NCBI RefSeq assembly: GCF_000317635.1
Contig: NC_019779.1
Location: forward strand, 3,968,001-4,032,000
From: Halothece sp. PCC 7418
Lineage (GTDB): Bacteria; Cyanobacteriota; Cyanobacteriia; Cyanobacteriales; Rubidibacteraceae
Reading direction: 5' to 3'
Length of the DNA: 64,000 nucleotides
The position numbers and the translations under genes were made by a program. This document shows, one piece after another, positions 1 to 9,113 of this stretch (the stretch's first letter is position 1; each line of letters starts with the position of its first letter). The notes below the pieces were generated by a model. That model was not told the origin of the DNA. It was given only the letters and a program-made list of their open reading frames with translations, and did no database searches.

Positions 1-315
1 AACAATCCATCTTTGATAGGGAGCAAAAATTTGTTGATAGGCTTCTCGTAATTCAGCAGGAAGAAAACGAGAAACCAAAAAACTCAAAATTTTGGGAAGA
101 ACGAAAATAATCGTGATTAAAACTAGAGCTAGAACCCCTAAAATCAGATAAAGCGGGTCAATCGCTAGGGGTTCACCAGAAGTCAATCGATCCACTTGAT
201 CGAGTAATTCCAGCATCGATTCCGCAGCTTCCAGAGAAGAAGAATCTGCTTCTAAAAAACTGTGGAAAGATGGAAAAAAATGATTGAGATTGGTTGTGCT
301 GAACACAGTAATCAT
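1..315 (-). CDS. N-terminal fragment of a probable mechanosensitive-channel-like membrane protein (cut by window edge)
   Basis: An ATG at 315 opens 105 codons that run off the left edge, so only the N-terminus is visible. About 45 polar residues rich in Ser and Glu precede one strongly hydrophobic segment (roughly residues 52-75), followed by an amphipathic stretch with the sequence PAELREAYQQIFAPYQRW. The layout of a single early membrane helix followed by a charged linker resembles the beginning of cyanobacterial MscS-type proteins, two of which occur elsewhere in this window. The diagnostic pore helix would lie outside the window, so the family call is inference. It is transcribed in the same direction as sufE, about 90 bp downstream of it. 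Confidence 0.45.
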   Translation of the reverse strand, partial: MITVFSTTNLNHFFPSFHSFLEADSSSLEAAESMLELLDQVDRLTSGEPLAIDPLYLILGVLALVLITIIFVLPKILSFLVSRFLPAELREAYQQIFAPYQRWIV

Positions 316-408
316 CTACCTGAGTAGTCAAAATAAACAACGAAGTCCAGCACATTTTACAAGACAACTCTTTTTTCTGCATATCTCGATCAGCATAGAT
401 CGAAATGC

Positions 409-843
409 TTAGTTCGATTGCGCCATATTAAATCCTAATGCTTTTTTCTTCATGGTTTGGAAGATATTATAAAAGCCATTTGCCCGTGAAGGAGTGAGGC
501 TAACTTTTAATCCCGTTTCTTCAATAAAGTCGGGAGAAACCTCTAAAATTTCTTCTGGGGGCAAATCATTTAAGCCATCAATTAAAAGGGCAACTAATCC
601 TTTCACTAATTGGGCATCAGAATCTCCTAAATAATGGACTTTACCATCTTGCAAACTTGCCGTAATATAAACTTGAGAAACACAACCCGAAACTTTATTA
701 TCGGGATTTTTGGCTTCTTCTGGTATCGGTTCTAATTTCTTGGCATACCAAAGCAACTGTTGATATTTCTGTTTTGGATCGCTCCGACGTTTGAAACGTT
801 GTACAATTTTGTCTAGTTTGGGAGGTAAAGCAGTAGCGGACAT
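409..843 (-). CDS. sufE: SufE family sulfur acceptor for Fe-S cluster assembly
   Basis: 144 residues, the usual SufE length. SufE accepts persulfide sulfur from the cysteine desulfurase SufS and passes it to the SufBCD scaffold in the cytoplasm. The persulfide-carrying cysteine is Cys54 in the conserved VSGCVSQVY context. The preceding WYAKKLEPIPEEAKNPDNK stretch and the later LVKGLVALLIDGL helix also fit the family. The start is the ATG at 843. No other suf gene is adjacent, so in this genome sufE stands apart from a sufBCDS operon, as is common in cyanobacteria. Confidence 0.93.
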   Translation of the reverse strand: MSATALPPKLDKIVQRFKRRSDPKQKYQQLLWYAKKLEPIPEEAKNPDNKVSGCVSQVYITASLQDGKVHYLGDSDAQLVKGLVALLIDGLNDLPPEEILEVSPDFIEETGLKVSLTPSRANGFYNIFQTMKKKALGFNMAQSN

Positions 844-959
844 CTTTAACTTCTTAAGTTTACTCTCATTGCTTTCTTAATCCCCTTTATCATAACAATT
901 CAATCCGCTCGTTAAAAGCTAGACATTAATTGACATAGTTCGATTTTTGTTGACCTAGA

Positions 960-1220
960 AAGGTACGAGCGTGCAGACTCAGGTATAAGTCCTAAAATAC
1001 AAGGCTACCTACCTTCTTTTCGTGATCACACCTTTCGGTGAACGCCAGCCGTTAGCTACTGTGGTCTGTAATTAAACTAAGTACCGATGCTTTATAAGGT
1101 CGTGTTACAGATGTAAAAAGCGATTAGAAGTTTGTCGAGGCACACTTTACTGAGAAATCAGATTGGCGAAAGCAAGCCGTTTAGGAAAGGGAAAGGGGTC
1201 TTAGCCATTTCCCTTTCCAC
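960..1220 (+). ncRNA. Unassigned region with several RNA-like hairpins (gap between sufE and bvdR)
   Basis: The 443-bp space between the divergent genes sufE and bvdR has no convincing ORF. It holds several short hairpins: CACC-TTTC-GGTG (1029-1040); a 7-bp stem TCTGTAA/TTACAGA (1065-1071 with 1105-1111); CTGA-GAAA-TCAG closed by a GNRA loop (1150-1161); GC-GAAA-GC, a second GNRA loop (1166-1173); and a perfect 11-bp stem GGAAAGGGAAA/TTTCCCTTTCC (1184-1194 with 1208-1218). A possible long-range helix pairs GGCTA near 1003 with TAGCT near 1053. I do not recognise tmRNA, RNase P RNA, SRP RNA or a known riboswitch core. The strand is uncertain; the plus strand is chosen because GNRA loops read that way. 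Confidence 0.4.
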
Positions 1221-1286
1221 TAAAAAGTAAAGCTAAGTCAAAAAATGTACAATAATTTACCTACTAGGAGTTAACCCCGAGAACTG

Positions 1287-2267
1287 ATGACAAAATTGAT
1301 TCGGATTGGTATTATCGGAACTGGCTTCGCAGCCCAACGACGAGCAGAAGCATTTGCAGAAGACGATCGCGCTGAAGTAATTGCAGTTGCAGGGCATCGC
1401 CCAGAAAGCCGAGACACATTCTGTCAAACCTATTCTATCAAGGGATATGACTCGCCACAGGAGCTCATTGCCAATCCTGATCTTGATCTGGTTGTCATTT
1501 GCAACATCAATGCGGAACATGGGAATCTCGCCCAAGCAGCCCTCGAAGCAGACAAGCACGTTGTTGTTGAATATCCCCTTTCCCTCAACCCCGAACAAGC
1601 CCAATATTTAATCACCTTAGCAAAGCAAAAAAACAAATTGCTTCATGTGGAGCATATTGAATTACTCGGTGGGCTACACAATGCGATTCGTGAATGGTTG
1701 CCTAAAATTGGTAATGTTTTTTATGCGCGATATAGTACCATTAACCCGCAACGTCCCGCCCCAGACAAATGGACGTATCACAAACAATTATTTGGTTTCC
1801 CGTTTAGTGGTGCGCTATCGCGGTTTCATCGCTTTACAGACTTATTTGGCAAGGTCAACACCGTTAACTGTTATACCCGCTATTGGGAAAGAGAAAACCG
1901 GGATCAATATTTGGCTTGCTTGAATCATGCCCAATTACAGTTTGAAACGGGCTTACTGGCGGATGTTATTTACGGGAAAGGAGAAGTATTTTGGCAACCG
2001 AATCGTGATTTTGAACTCCATGGGGATCAAGGAACATTGATTTTTGTCGGGAGTGAAGGAAAATTAGTCCGAGGCGAGGAAGAAACTCCCATTGAGGTCG
2101 GAAGTCGGCGCGGTTTATTTGCGAAAGATACAGCTTTTGTTTTAGATTATCTCACCGCCAACCAACCCCTTTATCTCCCTGTTGAATCCAGTTATTATGC
2201 AACCCGAGTTGCCGATGCAGCGCGAGTTGCAGCAGAAACTGGCAAGACCATCTTTTTAGAGAAATGA
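1287..2267 (+). CDS. bvdR: Biliverdin reductase (Gfo/Idh/MocA fold)
   Basis: 326 residues. The N-terminal Rossmann fold shows IGIIGTGFAAQRRAEAF at about residues 6-22, then the conserved EYPLSL motif near residue 95 and HVEHIELLGGLH near 125. These features and the length match cyanobacterial BvdR, which reduces biliverdin IXalpha to bilirubin with NADPH and is linked to phycobiliprotein metabolism. A generic Gfo/Idh oxidoreductase is the alternative, but the HVEHIELLGGLH segment is typical of BvdR. The ATG at 1287 follows an AGGAG at 1266-1270, a somewhat long spacing. It lies 86 bp before ackA on the same strand. Confidence 0.78.
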   Translation: MTKLIRIGIIGTGFAAQRRAEAFAEDDRAEVIAVAGHRPESRDTFCQTYSIKGYDSPQELIANPDLDLVVICNINAEHGNLAQAALEADKHVVVEYPLSLNPEQAQYLITLAKQKNKLLHVEHIELLGGLHNAIREWLPKIGNVFYARYSTINPQRPAPDKWTYHKQLFGFPFSGALSRFHRFTDLFGKVNTVNCYTRYWERENRDQYLACLNHAQLQFETGLLADVIYGKGEVFWQPNRDFELHGDQGTLIFVGSEGKLVRGEEETPIEVGSRRGLFAKDTAFVLDYLTANQPLYLPVESSYYATRVADAARVAAETGKTIFLEK

Positions 2268-2353
2268 CTCTTAAAACAGGTTTAATTTCAGCGCGATCGC
2301 GCGATCATGACCTTACCCTGAAAACAAGCCATTGGTCTGAGCAATAATATAAT

Positions 2354-3574
2354 ATGAAGATTCTCGTTTTAAACGCTGGTTCTAGCAGTCAAAAAAGTTC
2401 TCTTTACTATATCCCCAATGATGAACGTTCTCAAGAGGTGATCACCTTACTCTGGTCAGGAAGTATTGATTTTAGCCAACAGCAAGGGGTTGCCAAGCTG
2501 AAAGTCGAAAGTAATGGCGTAGTTTGGGAAGACAAGCAGGAAACCGAAGATCGGTTAGTGGCAATGGAAGCCCTCTTTAAGATGCTATGTGAAGGGGATA
2601 CGGCGGTTTTAGAGTCTTGGCAAGAAATTGATTATATTGGTCATCGGGTGGTGCATGGGGGAAGTGAATATCAACAACCGACTTGGGTAACCGAAGAGGT
2701 CAAAAGCGCGATCGCGCAACTGATTTCTCTTGCGCCTAATCATAATCCATCTAACTTGCAAGGAATTGAGATGATGGAAACACTGCTTCCCAACGCTGGA
2801 CAAGTGGCGGTTTTTGACACCGCGTTTCATAGTCGAATTCCCACAACATCGGCAATTTATCCCCTACCTTATCAATGGTACGAAGAAGGAATCCGCCGTT
2901 ATGGGTTCCATGGGATTAGTCATGAATATTGCGCTCAAAAAACAGCCCAACTCTTAGATCAACCCTTATCTAACTTAAAATTAGTCACCTGTCACCTCGG
3001 AAACGGTGCGTCTCTCGCTGCGGTGAAAAATGGACACAGTATTGACACCACAATGGGCTTTACGCCTCTAGAAGGGTTAATGATGGGAACGCGCTGCGGT
3101 TCCATTGATCCAGGAATTATTATCCATTTATTGCGAGAAAAAGGGCTAAGTGCGGATGAAATTGATCAAACCCTGAATAAAGAATCAGGATTAAAAGGGC
3201 TTTCGGGGCTGTCTGGAGATATGCGAACCGTGACTGAAGCCATGGGAGAAAATGAACGCGCTCAACTTGCCTTTGATACTTATATCCATCATCTCTGTCG
3301 CCAAATCGGAGCAATGGTCGCCAGTTTACAAGGGTTAGATGTGCTGGTTTTTACTGCAGGTGTCGGGGAAAATTCAGCAATTGTTCGTCAAGCAGCCTGT
3401 GAGCGTCTCGGGTATCTTGGGGTTGAAATTGATCCTGAGAAAAATCAGAATTCTCCTCAAAATGAGGATATCGCCACACCAGATTCATCGGTGAGAGTGT
3501 TTGTCTTGCATACTAATGAAGATCGCGCGATCGCGCAAACGGTCTGGCAACTCGCCCAAGCTAATTCGTATTAG
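2354..3574 (+). CDS. ackA: Acetate kinase
   Basis: 406 residues, the normal length. The enzyme interconverts acetyl phosphate plus ADP with acetate plus ATP. The ASKHA-type motifs are all present: the N-terminal MKILVLNAGSSS, GHRVVHGG near residue 97, VFDTAFHSRIP near 153, YGFHGISHEY near 179, HLGNGASL near 214 and FTAGVGENSAIVR near 336. No pta gene is next to it here. A weak inverted repeat at about 3711-3751 lies downstream and may end transcription, but no clear T-tract follows. Confidence 0.96.
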   Translation: MKILVLNAGSSSQKSSLYYIPNDERSQEVITLLWSGSIDFSQQQGVAKLKVESNGVVWEDKQETEDRLVAMEALFKMLCEGDTAVLESWQEIDYIGHRVVHGGSEYQQPTWVTEEVKSAIAQLISLAPNHNPSNLQGIEMMETLLPNAGQVAVFDTAFHSRIPTTSAIYPLPYQWYEEGIRRYGFHGISHEYCAQKTAQLLDQPLSNLKLVTCHLGNGASLAAVKNGHSIDTTMGFTPLEGLMMGTRCGSIDPGIIIHLLREKGLSADEIDQTLNKESGLKGLSGLSGDMRTVTEAMGENERAQLAFDTYIHHLCRQIGAMVASLQGLDVLVFTAGVGENSAIVRQAACERLGYLGVEIDPEKNQNSPQNEDIATPDSSVRVFVLHTNEDRAIAQTVWQLAQANSY

Positions 3575-3766
3575 GATCAATCCCTAACTCTGGAAACTCA
3601 CTCGGGAGATCAGACATCGTAGGAAGTGTTTCTTTTGGCGATTTGGGGGGATCGCTTTGGTACATAACAGCCAATAACGAGAAAGAGAAAGCACTTTGCT
3701 CCTAACGTATTTCTCCAACCTTAAGAAAGGCTTACCATTAAGTTAGAGAAAACATCGAAAATCTTG

Positions 3767-4693
3767 TTAATTATTTCCTAAACAGTTCGCCAACCAACCC
3801 CTTAAATCCTGCTCATTTTCTAAATTATATGATGCTAAACCGAGTTCATCTAACTGAGAACTATTTAAACTCATAATTTCCCTTTGTATTTGGGAGGATA
3901 ACTCTCCTAGGCGATAAGTTAGTAAGTTAAGGATTAATTCCCGTTTTCCTTCCCGTTTTCCTTCTTCTTTCCAGCTAGTTGTAATTTCCATAATTTCCTC
4001 CTTAACTGTTGTTGATTCGATTTGTTCAAACTCTTGATTAAATACTTCTAATTCCCTGACGGTTAAACGCAGATAAGTATCCACAAACCCAGAAATCAAT
4101 TGCATTCGGGCGGGGTCTAGCCGTAAAGTGGCTAATAAGCGCAGACATTCCAGCTTGACTCGCGGACGTTCCGCAGGGGCTATGTTCATTTTTGACATTA
4201 ACGCACAAGCGACTGGGTTGGCTTGATTCAGGAAATCTCGCCAGTTTAAGCGGTTCAACTGAATCACCCGATAATTAAATTGTAAGACTTGGAAATCAGG
4301 AAATTCAACTTGGTAATAATTAATCGCTTGTTTTTGCGGTTGGTCATAAGAAAAAATGACGATGGGATAAATCGGTAAGTTGAATTTTTCATGCAACCGC
4401 GCAAAGTAGCGGAACATTCTTTGATTAAAGTTACTTTCGGAGGAGGCTTGATTTTCCAGATGAATGAGAAAATAAGAGTTTTCCCCCCGAAACCGAACTT
4501 CTGCTAATAAATCAGTTTCATAGCGTTCTCCCCTTGTGACATCGGTAAAGACTTCTTTATCCTGAAAGGTGACGGATTCAGGTTCGAGATAGTCTAAAAC
4601 TTGCGGAAAGAAAAGTTCTAGGAATTCGAGAAAAAAGGTTGATATTAATTCTTTGAATAACCGATCATGGTCGATCGCGCCTTGGTTTGCCAT
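3767..4693 (-). CDS. Rpn/DUF4351 family PD-(D/E)XK protein, copy 1
   Basis: 308 residues. The N-terminal part carries the Rpn-type (recombination-promoting nuclease / transposase-31-like) signature: DHDRLFKELISTFFLEFLE, then TDLLAEVRF and LIHLENQ, which supply the Asp and Glu-x-Gln positions of a PD-(D/E)XK-like core. The C-terminal 60 residues (LILNLLTYRLGEL onward) are the DUF4351 helical domain common in cyanobacteria. The ATG is at 4693. It is almost identical to the next copy upstream, differing by four extra residues (EGKR) from a duplicated 12-bp unit and by a few substitutions. Members of this family are expanded in cyanobacteria and their function is poorly known; nuclease activity is inferred from the fold. 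Confidence 0.85.
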   Translation of the reverse strand: MANQGAIDHDRLFKELISTFFLEFLELFFPQVLDYLEPESVTFQDKEVFTDVTRGERYETDLLAEVRFRGENSYFLIHLENQASSESNFNQRMFRYFARLHEKFNLPIYPIVIFSYDQPQKQAINYYQVEFPDFQVLQFNYRVIQLNRLNWRDFLNQANPVACALMSKMNIAPAERPRVKLECLRLLATLRLDPARMQLISGFVDTYLRLTVRELEVFNQEFEQIESTTVKEEIMEITTSWKEEGKREGKRELILNLLTYRLGELSSQIQREIMSLNSSQLDELGLASYNLENEQDLRGWLANCLGNN

Positions 4694-4738
4694 TTTTGAT
4701 TGGATTGTAGCGCGATCGCGCTCTGTGAAAACATCTTG

Positions 4739-5653
4739 TTAATTATTTCCTAAACAGTTCGCCAACCAACCCCTTAAATCCTGCTCATTTTCTAAATTAT
4801 ATGATGCTAAACCGAGTTCATCTAACTGAGAACTATTTAAACTCATAATTTCCCTTTGTATTTGGGAGGATAACTCTCCTAGGCGATAAGTTAGTAAGTT
4901 AAGGATTAATTCCCGTTTTCCTTCTTCTTTCCAGCTAGTTGTAATTTCCATAATTTCCTCCTTAACTGTTGTTGATTCGATTTGTTCAAACTCTTGATTA
5001 AATACTTCTAATTCCCTGGCGGTTAAACGCAGATAAGTATCAACAAACCCAGAAATCAATTGCATTCGGGCGGGGTCTAAGCGTAAAGTGGCTAATAAGC
5101 GCAGACATTCCAGCTTGACTCGTGGACGTTCCGCAGGGGCTATGTTCATTTTTGACATTAACGCACAAGCGACTGGGTTGGCTTGATTCAGGAAATCTCG
5201 CCAGTTTAAGCGGTTCAACTGAATCACCCGATAATTAAATTGTAAGACTTGGAAATCAGGAAATTCAACTTGGTAATAATTAATCGCTTGTTTTTGCGGT
5301 TGGTCATAAGAAAAAATGACGATGGGATAAATCGGTAAGTTGAATTTTTCATGCAACCGCGCAAAGTAGCGGAACATTCTTTGATTAAAGTTACTTTCGG
5401 AGGAGGCTTGATTTTCCAGATGAATGAGAAAATAAGAGTTTTCCCCCCGAAACCGAACTTCTGCTAATAAATCAGTTTCATACCGTTCTCCCCTTGTGAC
5501 ATCGGTAAAGACTTCTTTATCCTGAAAGGTGACGGATTCAGGTTCGAGATAGTCTAAAACTTGCGGAAAGAAAAGTTCTAGGAATTCGAGAAAAAAGGTT
5601 GATATTAATTCTTTGAATAACCGATCATGGTCGATCGCGTCTTGATTTGCCAT
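4739..5653 (-). CDS. Rpn/DUF4351 family PD-(D/E)XK protein, copy 2
   Basis: 304 residues and nearly the same protein as the gene 45 bp downstream. Visible differences are Asp versus Gly at residue 5, Ala versus Val just before RELEVFNQEF, and the loss of one EGKR unit. All putative catalytic residues seen in copy 1 (TDLLAEVRF, HLENQ) are retained, so both copies look intact. The ATG at 5653 matches that of copy 1, and about 25 bp of upstream sequence is also duplicated before the copies diverge in a HIP1 site. The very low divergence points to recent tandem duplication or continuing gene conversion. Confidence 0.85.
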   Translation of the reverse strand: MANQDAIDHDRLFKELISTFFLEFLELFFPQVLDYLEPESVTFQDKEVFTDVTRGERYETDLLAEVRFRGENSYFLIHLENQASSESNFNQRMFRYFARLHEKFNLPIYPIVIFSYDQPQKQAINYYQVEFPDFQVLQFNYRVIQLNRLNWRDFLNQANPVACALMSKMNIAPAERPRVKLECLRLLATLRLDPARMQLISGFVDTYLRLTARELEVFNQEFEQIESTTVKEEIMEITTSWKEEGKRELILNLLTYRLGELSSQIQREIMSLNSSQLDELGLASYNLENEQDLRGWLANCLGNN

Positions 5654-5760
5654 TTTTGATTTGATTGTAGCGCGATCGCCTCTAATAGTACCTTCGCGCG
5701 ATCGCGCTTCACGAAACCGCTAAAGCTATCAGGTGAGCTAAAATGTAACGAAATGCAAAG

Positions 5761-5766
5761 TATAAT
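5761..5766 (+). promoter_or_regulatory. Candidate -10 element of crtP
   Basis: A perfect TATAAT lies 33 bp before the crtP start codon. No good -35 hexamer is visible at the expected distance (around 5738-5743), so if used it would be an activator-dependent or extended type of promoter. Confidence 0.35.
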
Positions 5767-5768
5767 GA

Positions 5769-7226
<1,458 letters not shown>

Positions 7227-7300
7227 TCTTCTGTGTTCCTATCTACCGATTAATGGGACAATTTTTGTGTCTTAACGTGAACCCTACTCGCCTGCGGTGA

Positions 7301-8230
7301 ATGCTGCAACTGCCAAACCCTGAACAGACTTGTTCCCACCCCTCCGTCGAATCCGCTTATGAGTTCTGCCGTCAAGTGACTGCGGAATACTCCAAGACGT
7401 TCTATCTCGGAACGCTTCTCATGCCCAAAGAGAAACGGAAAGCCATTTGGGCAATTTACGTCTGGTGTCGGCGCACCGATCAACTGGTCGATGGGCCTGA
7501 AGCCGAGTTTACCACTCTCGATACTCTCGATCAGTGGGAAGCCACCTTAGAATCCATTTTTGCGGGTCATCCGGTAGAAAATCCTGATACCGCGCTGGTG
7601 GATACCTTAGAAAAGTTTCCCCTAGAGATTCAGCCCTTCCGCGATATGATTGCCGGACAACGGATGGATCTCAAGCGCGATCGGTATGAAACCTTTGAAG
7701 ACCTCTATCTCTACTGTTATCGAGTCGCGGGAACAGTCGGACTCATGTCTAATGCCGTCTTAGGGGTAGAATCTGAGGGGGGGACACCGCCTTGGCGTAA
7801 ACAACAAAAAACTCATATCCCCACAGAAGAAGCGGTTGCTCTTGGCATTGCTAACCAACTGACAAACATTTTAAGAGATGTGGGAGAAGATGCGGAACGG
7901 GGACGCATTTATCTCCCTCTAGAAGATTTAGAACGGTTTAATTATCGTGAGGAAGATTTATTCCAAGGGGTGATTAATGAAAATTGGCGACAATTGATGC
8001 AATTTCAAATTGAACGAGCACGAGGATTTTACACCCAAGCGGAAAAAGGAATCTGTGATCTTAGTCGAGATTCCCGATGGCCCGTTTGGACGGCTCTAAT
8101 GCTCTATCAAGGAATTTTAGACGTTATCGAGCGCAATGAGTATGATGTATTTAGTCAACGAGCTTATGTTCCCAAAGCAGAGAAGTTTCTCTATCTCCCC
8201 ATTGCTTGGCTACGCGCACAAGTGCTTTGA
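7301..8230 (+). CDS. crtB: Phytoene synthase
   Basis: 309 residues. It condenses two geranylgeranyl diphosphates to 15-cis-phytoene, the first committed carotenoid step and the substrate supplier for the upstream desaturase. Both Mg-binding aspartate motifs are present: DQLVD in WCRRTDQLVDGPEAEF near residue 60, and DVGED in LTNILRDVGEDAERGRIYLP near residue 196. A short insertion (ESEGGTPPWRKQQKTH) precedes the second motif. The start at 7301 is the first in-frame ATG and gives the usual length. It is co-directional with crtP, and co-transcription is likely. Confidence 0.97.
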   Translation: MLQLPNPEQTCSHPSVESAYEFCRQVTAEYSKTFYLGTLLMPKEKRKAIWAIYVWCRRTDQLVDGPEAEFTTLDTLDQWEATLESIFAGHPVENPDTALVDTLEKFPLEIQPFRDMIAGQRMDLKRDRYETFEDLYLYCYRVAGTVGLMSNAVLGVESEGGTPPWRKQQKTHIPTEEAVALGIANQLTNILRDVGEDAERGRIYLPLEDLERFNYREEDLFQGVINENWRQLMQFQIERARGFYTQAEKGICDLSRDSRWPVWTALMLYQGILDVIERNEYDVFSQRAYVPKAEKFLYLPIAWLRAQVL

Positions 8231-8273
8231 TGAAGTGTCGAGTTAACGAAGAACCAATAACGAAATTGGAAAG

Positions 8274-9089
8274 ATGATCAATTGGAAAACACTACCGAGA
8301 CAGCGGGGAATTTATCAAATTACCACAGGTAGTGTTAGTTATGTTGGATTATCCGATAATATTCAACTCCGAGTGAAACAGCATTTAGAGAGTTCTTCCT
8401 GTCGATCGCGCATTATTCTGGATACCAATAAAGCCAAAATTATTGTTTTAGAATTACTCCCCGATAGTGATGATAAAACACTTGCGCTGCGAGAATGGTA
8501 TTGGTTTTATAAGCTCAAGAAAAAAGGGCATATTATGGTCAATGACCCGAAAACTTTGGGCAAAACAAAAACGGGTCAATTTTTTCCTCCACAAACCCAA
8601 AAAGCAACCGCAGCAAACACTTCTTCTTCGCTTCCTTTCGGATGTGGGGTAAAACTAGCGGGAGTGACAACAGTGGTCGTGGGCTTTTTCTGTTTGGGGT
8701 TTTTGGTTGCGGGAAACTTAGTCCAACAAGGGGTTTCTGGTACACCTGATTCAGAAGCAAAACCAGAAGAGGCTTCAGAAACTAATTCAGAGTCTCAGGT
8801 TTCAGGGAATCGGGAAGGACTGCAGGAAACTAGCAACAGCCAGCGTACTGTGAATATGCAGCCGTTGAGTGCTTGCATCCGCCCTTTACAACGAGGAAGC
8901 TCGAAAGAAGCAGTCAGGCTATTACAAGAGCAATTAGAACAGTTAGGGTATTATCAAGGAGAAAAGGATGGCCTCTATGGTCCAGGTACGGAAGGAGCGG
9001 TTGCTGAGTTTCAACGGGATCATGATCTAGGAGTAGATGGTATTGTCGGTTGTGATACCCAAGCAGCGATTAATCAAGAATTACGTTAA
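8274..9089 (+). CDS. GIY-YIG-like domain fused to a membrane helix and a peptidoglycan-binding domain
   Basis: 271 residues in three parts. Residues 1-95 resemble a GIY-YIG nuclease fold: GIYQI near 13, YVG near 23, an Arg in the following helix (QLRVKQHL) and a Glu in ALREWYWFYKLKKKGHIMVN. A hydrophobic helix spans about 127-148 (VTTVVVGFFCLGFLVAG). After a Ser/Glu-rich linker, residues 205-270 form a PG_binding_1 domain (LQRGSSKEAVRLLQEQLEQL, then DGLYGPGTEGAVAEFQ and VDGIVG). By topology the GIY-YIG part would be cytoplasmic and the wall-binding part periplasmic. Function unknown. It starts 43 bp after crtB and may share its transcript. Confidence 0.8.
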   Translation: MINWKTLPRQRGIYQITTGSVSYVGLSDNIQLRVKQHLESSSCRSRIILDTNKAKIIVLELLPDSDDKTLALREWYWFYKLKKKGHIMVNDPKTLGKTKTGQFFPPQTQKATAANTSSSLPFGCGVKLAGVTTVVVGFFCLGFLVAGNLVQQGVSGTPDSEAKPEEASETNSESQVSGNREGLQETSNSQRTVNMQPLSACIRPLQRGSSKEAVRLLQEQLEQLGYYQGEKDGLYGPGTEGAVAEFQRDHDLGVDGIVGCDTQAAINQELR

Positions 9090-9113
9090 TTATTATTGTT
9101 CTTGGTTCATTGT

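Larger units (their letters stand above)
3763..5682. repeat. Tandem duplication of about 0.96 kb
   Basis: Two direct copies (about 3763-4719 and 4735-5682) contain the whole Rpn gene plus a short upstream flank. The copies match almost base for base. The right arms diverge just after the shared GATTGTAGCGCGATCGC, and the left arms start at CTTGTTAATTATTTCC. Copy 1 has the 12-bp unit TTCCCGTTTTCC twice (3938-3949 and 3950-3961), copy 2 only once, which is a replication-slippage difference. Confidence 0.93.

Noticed and set aside
3561-3665. 34-codon minus-strand ORF (MYQSDPPKSPKETLPTM...) overlapping the ackA stop
   Set aside because: Protein-like, Pro-rich text, but it overlaps ackA and has no clear ribosome site or known relative; not enough to call a gene.
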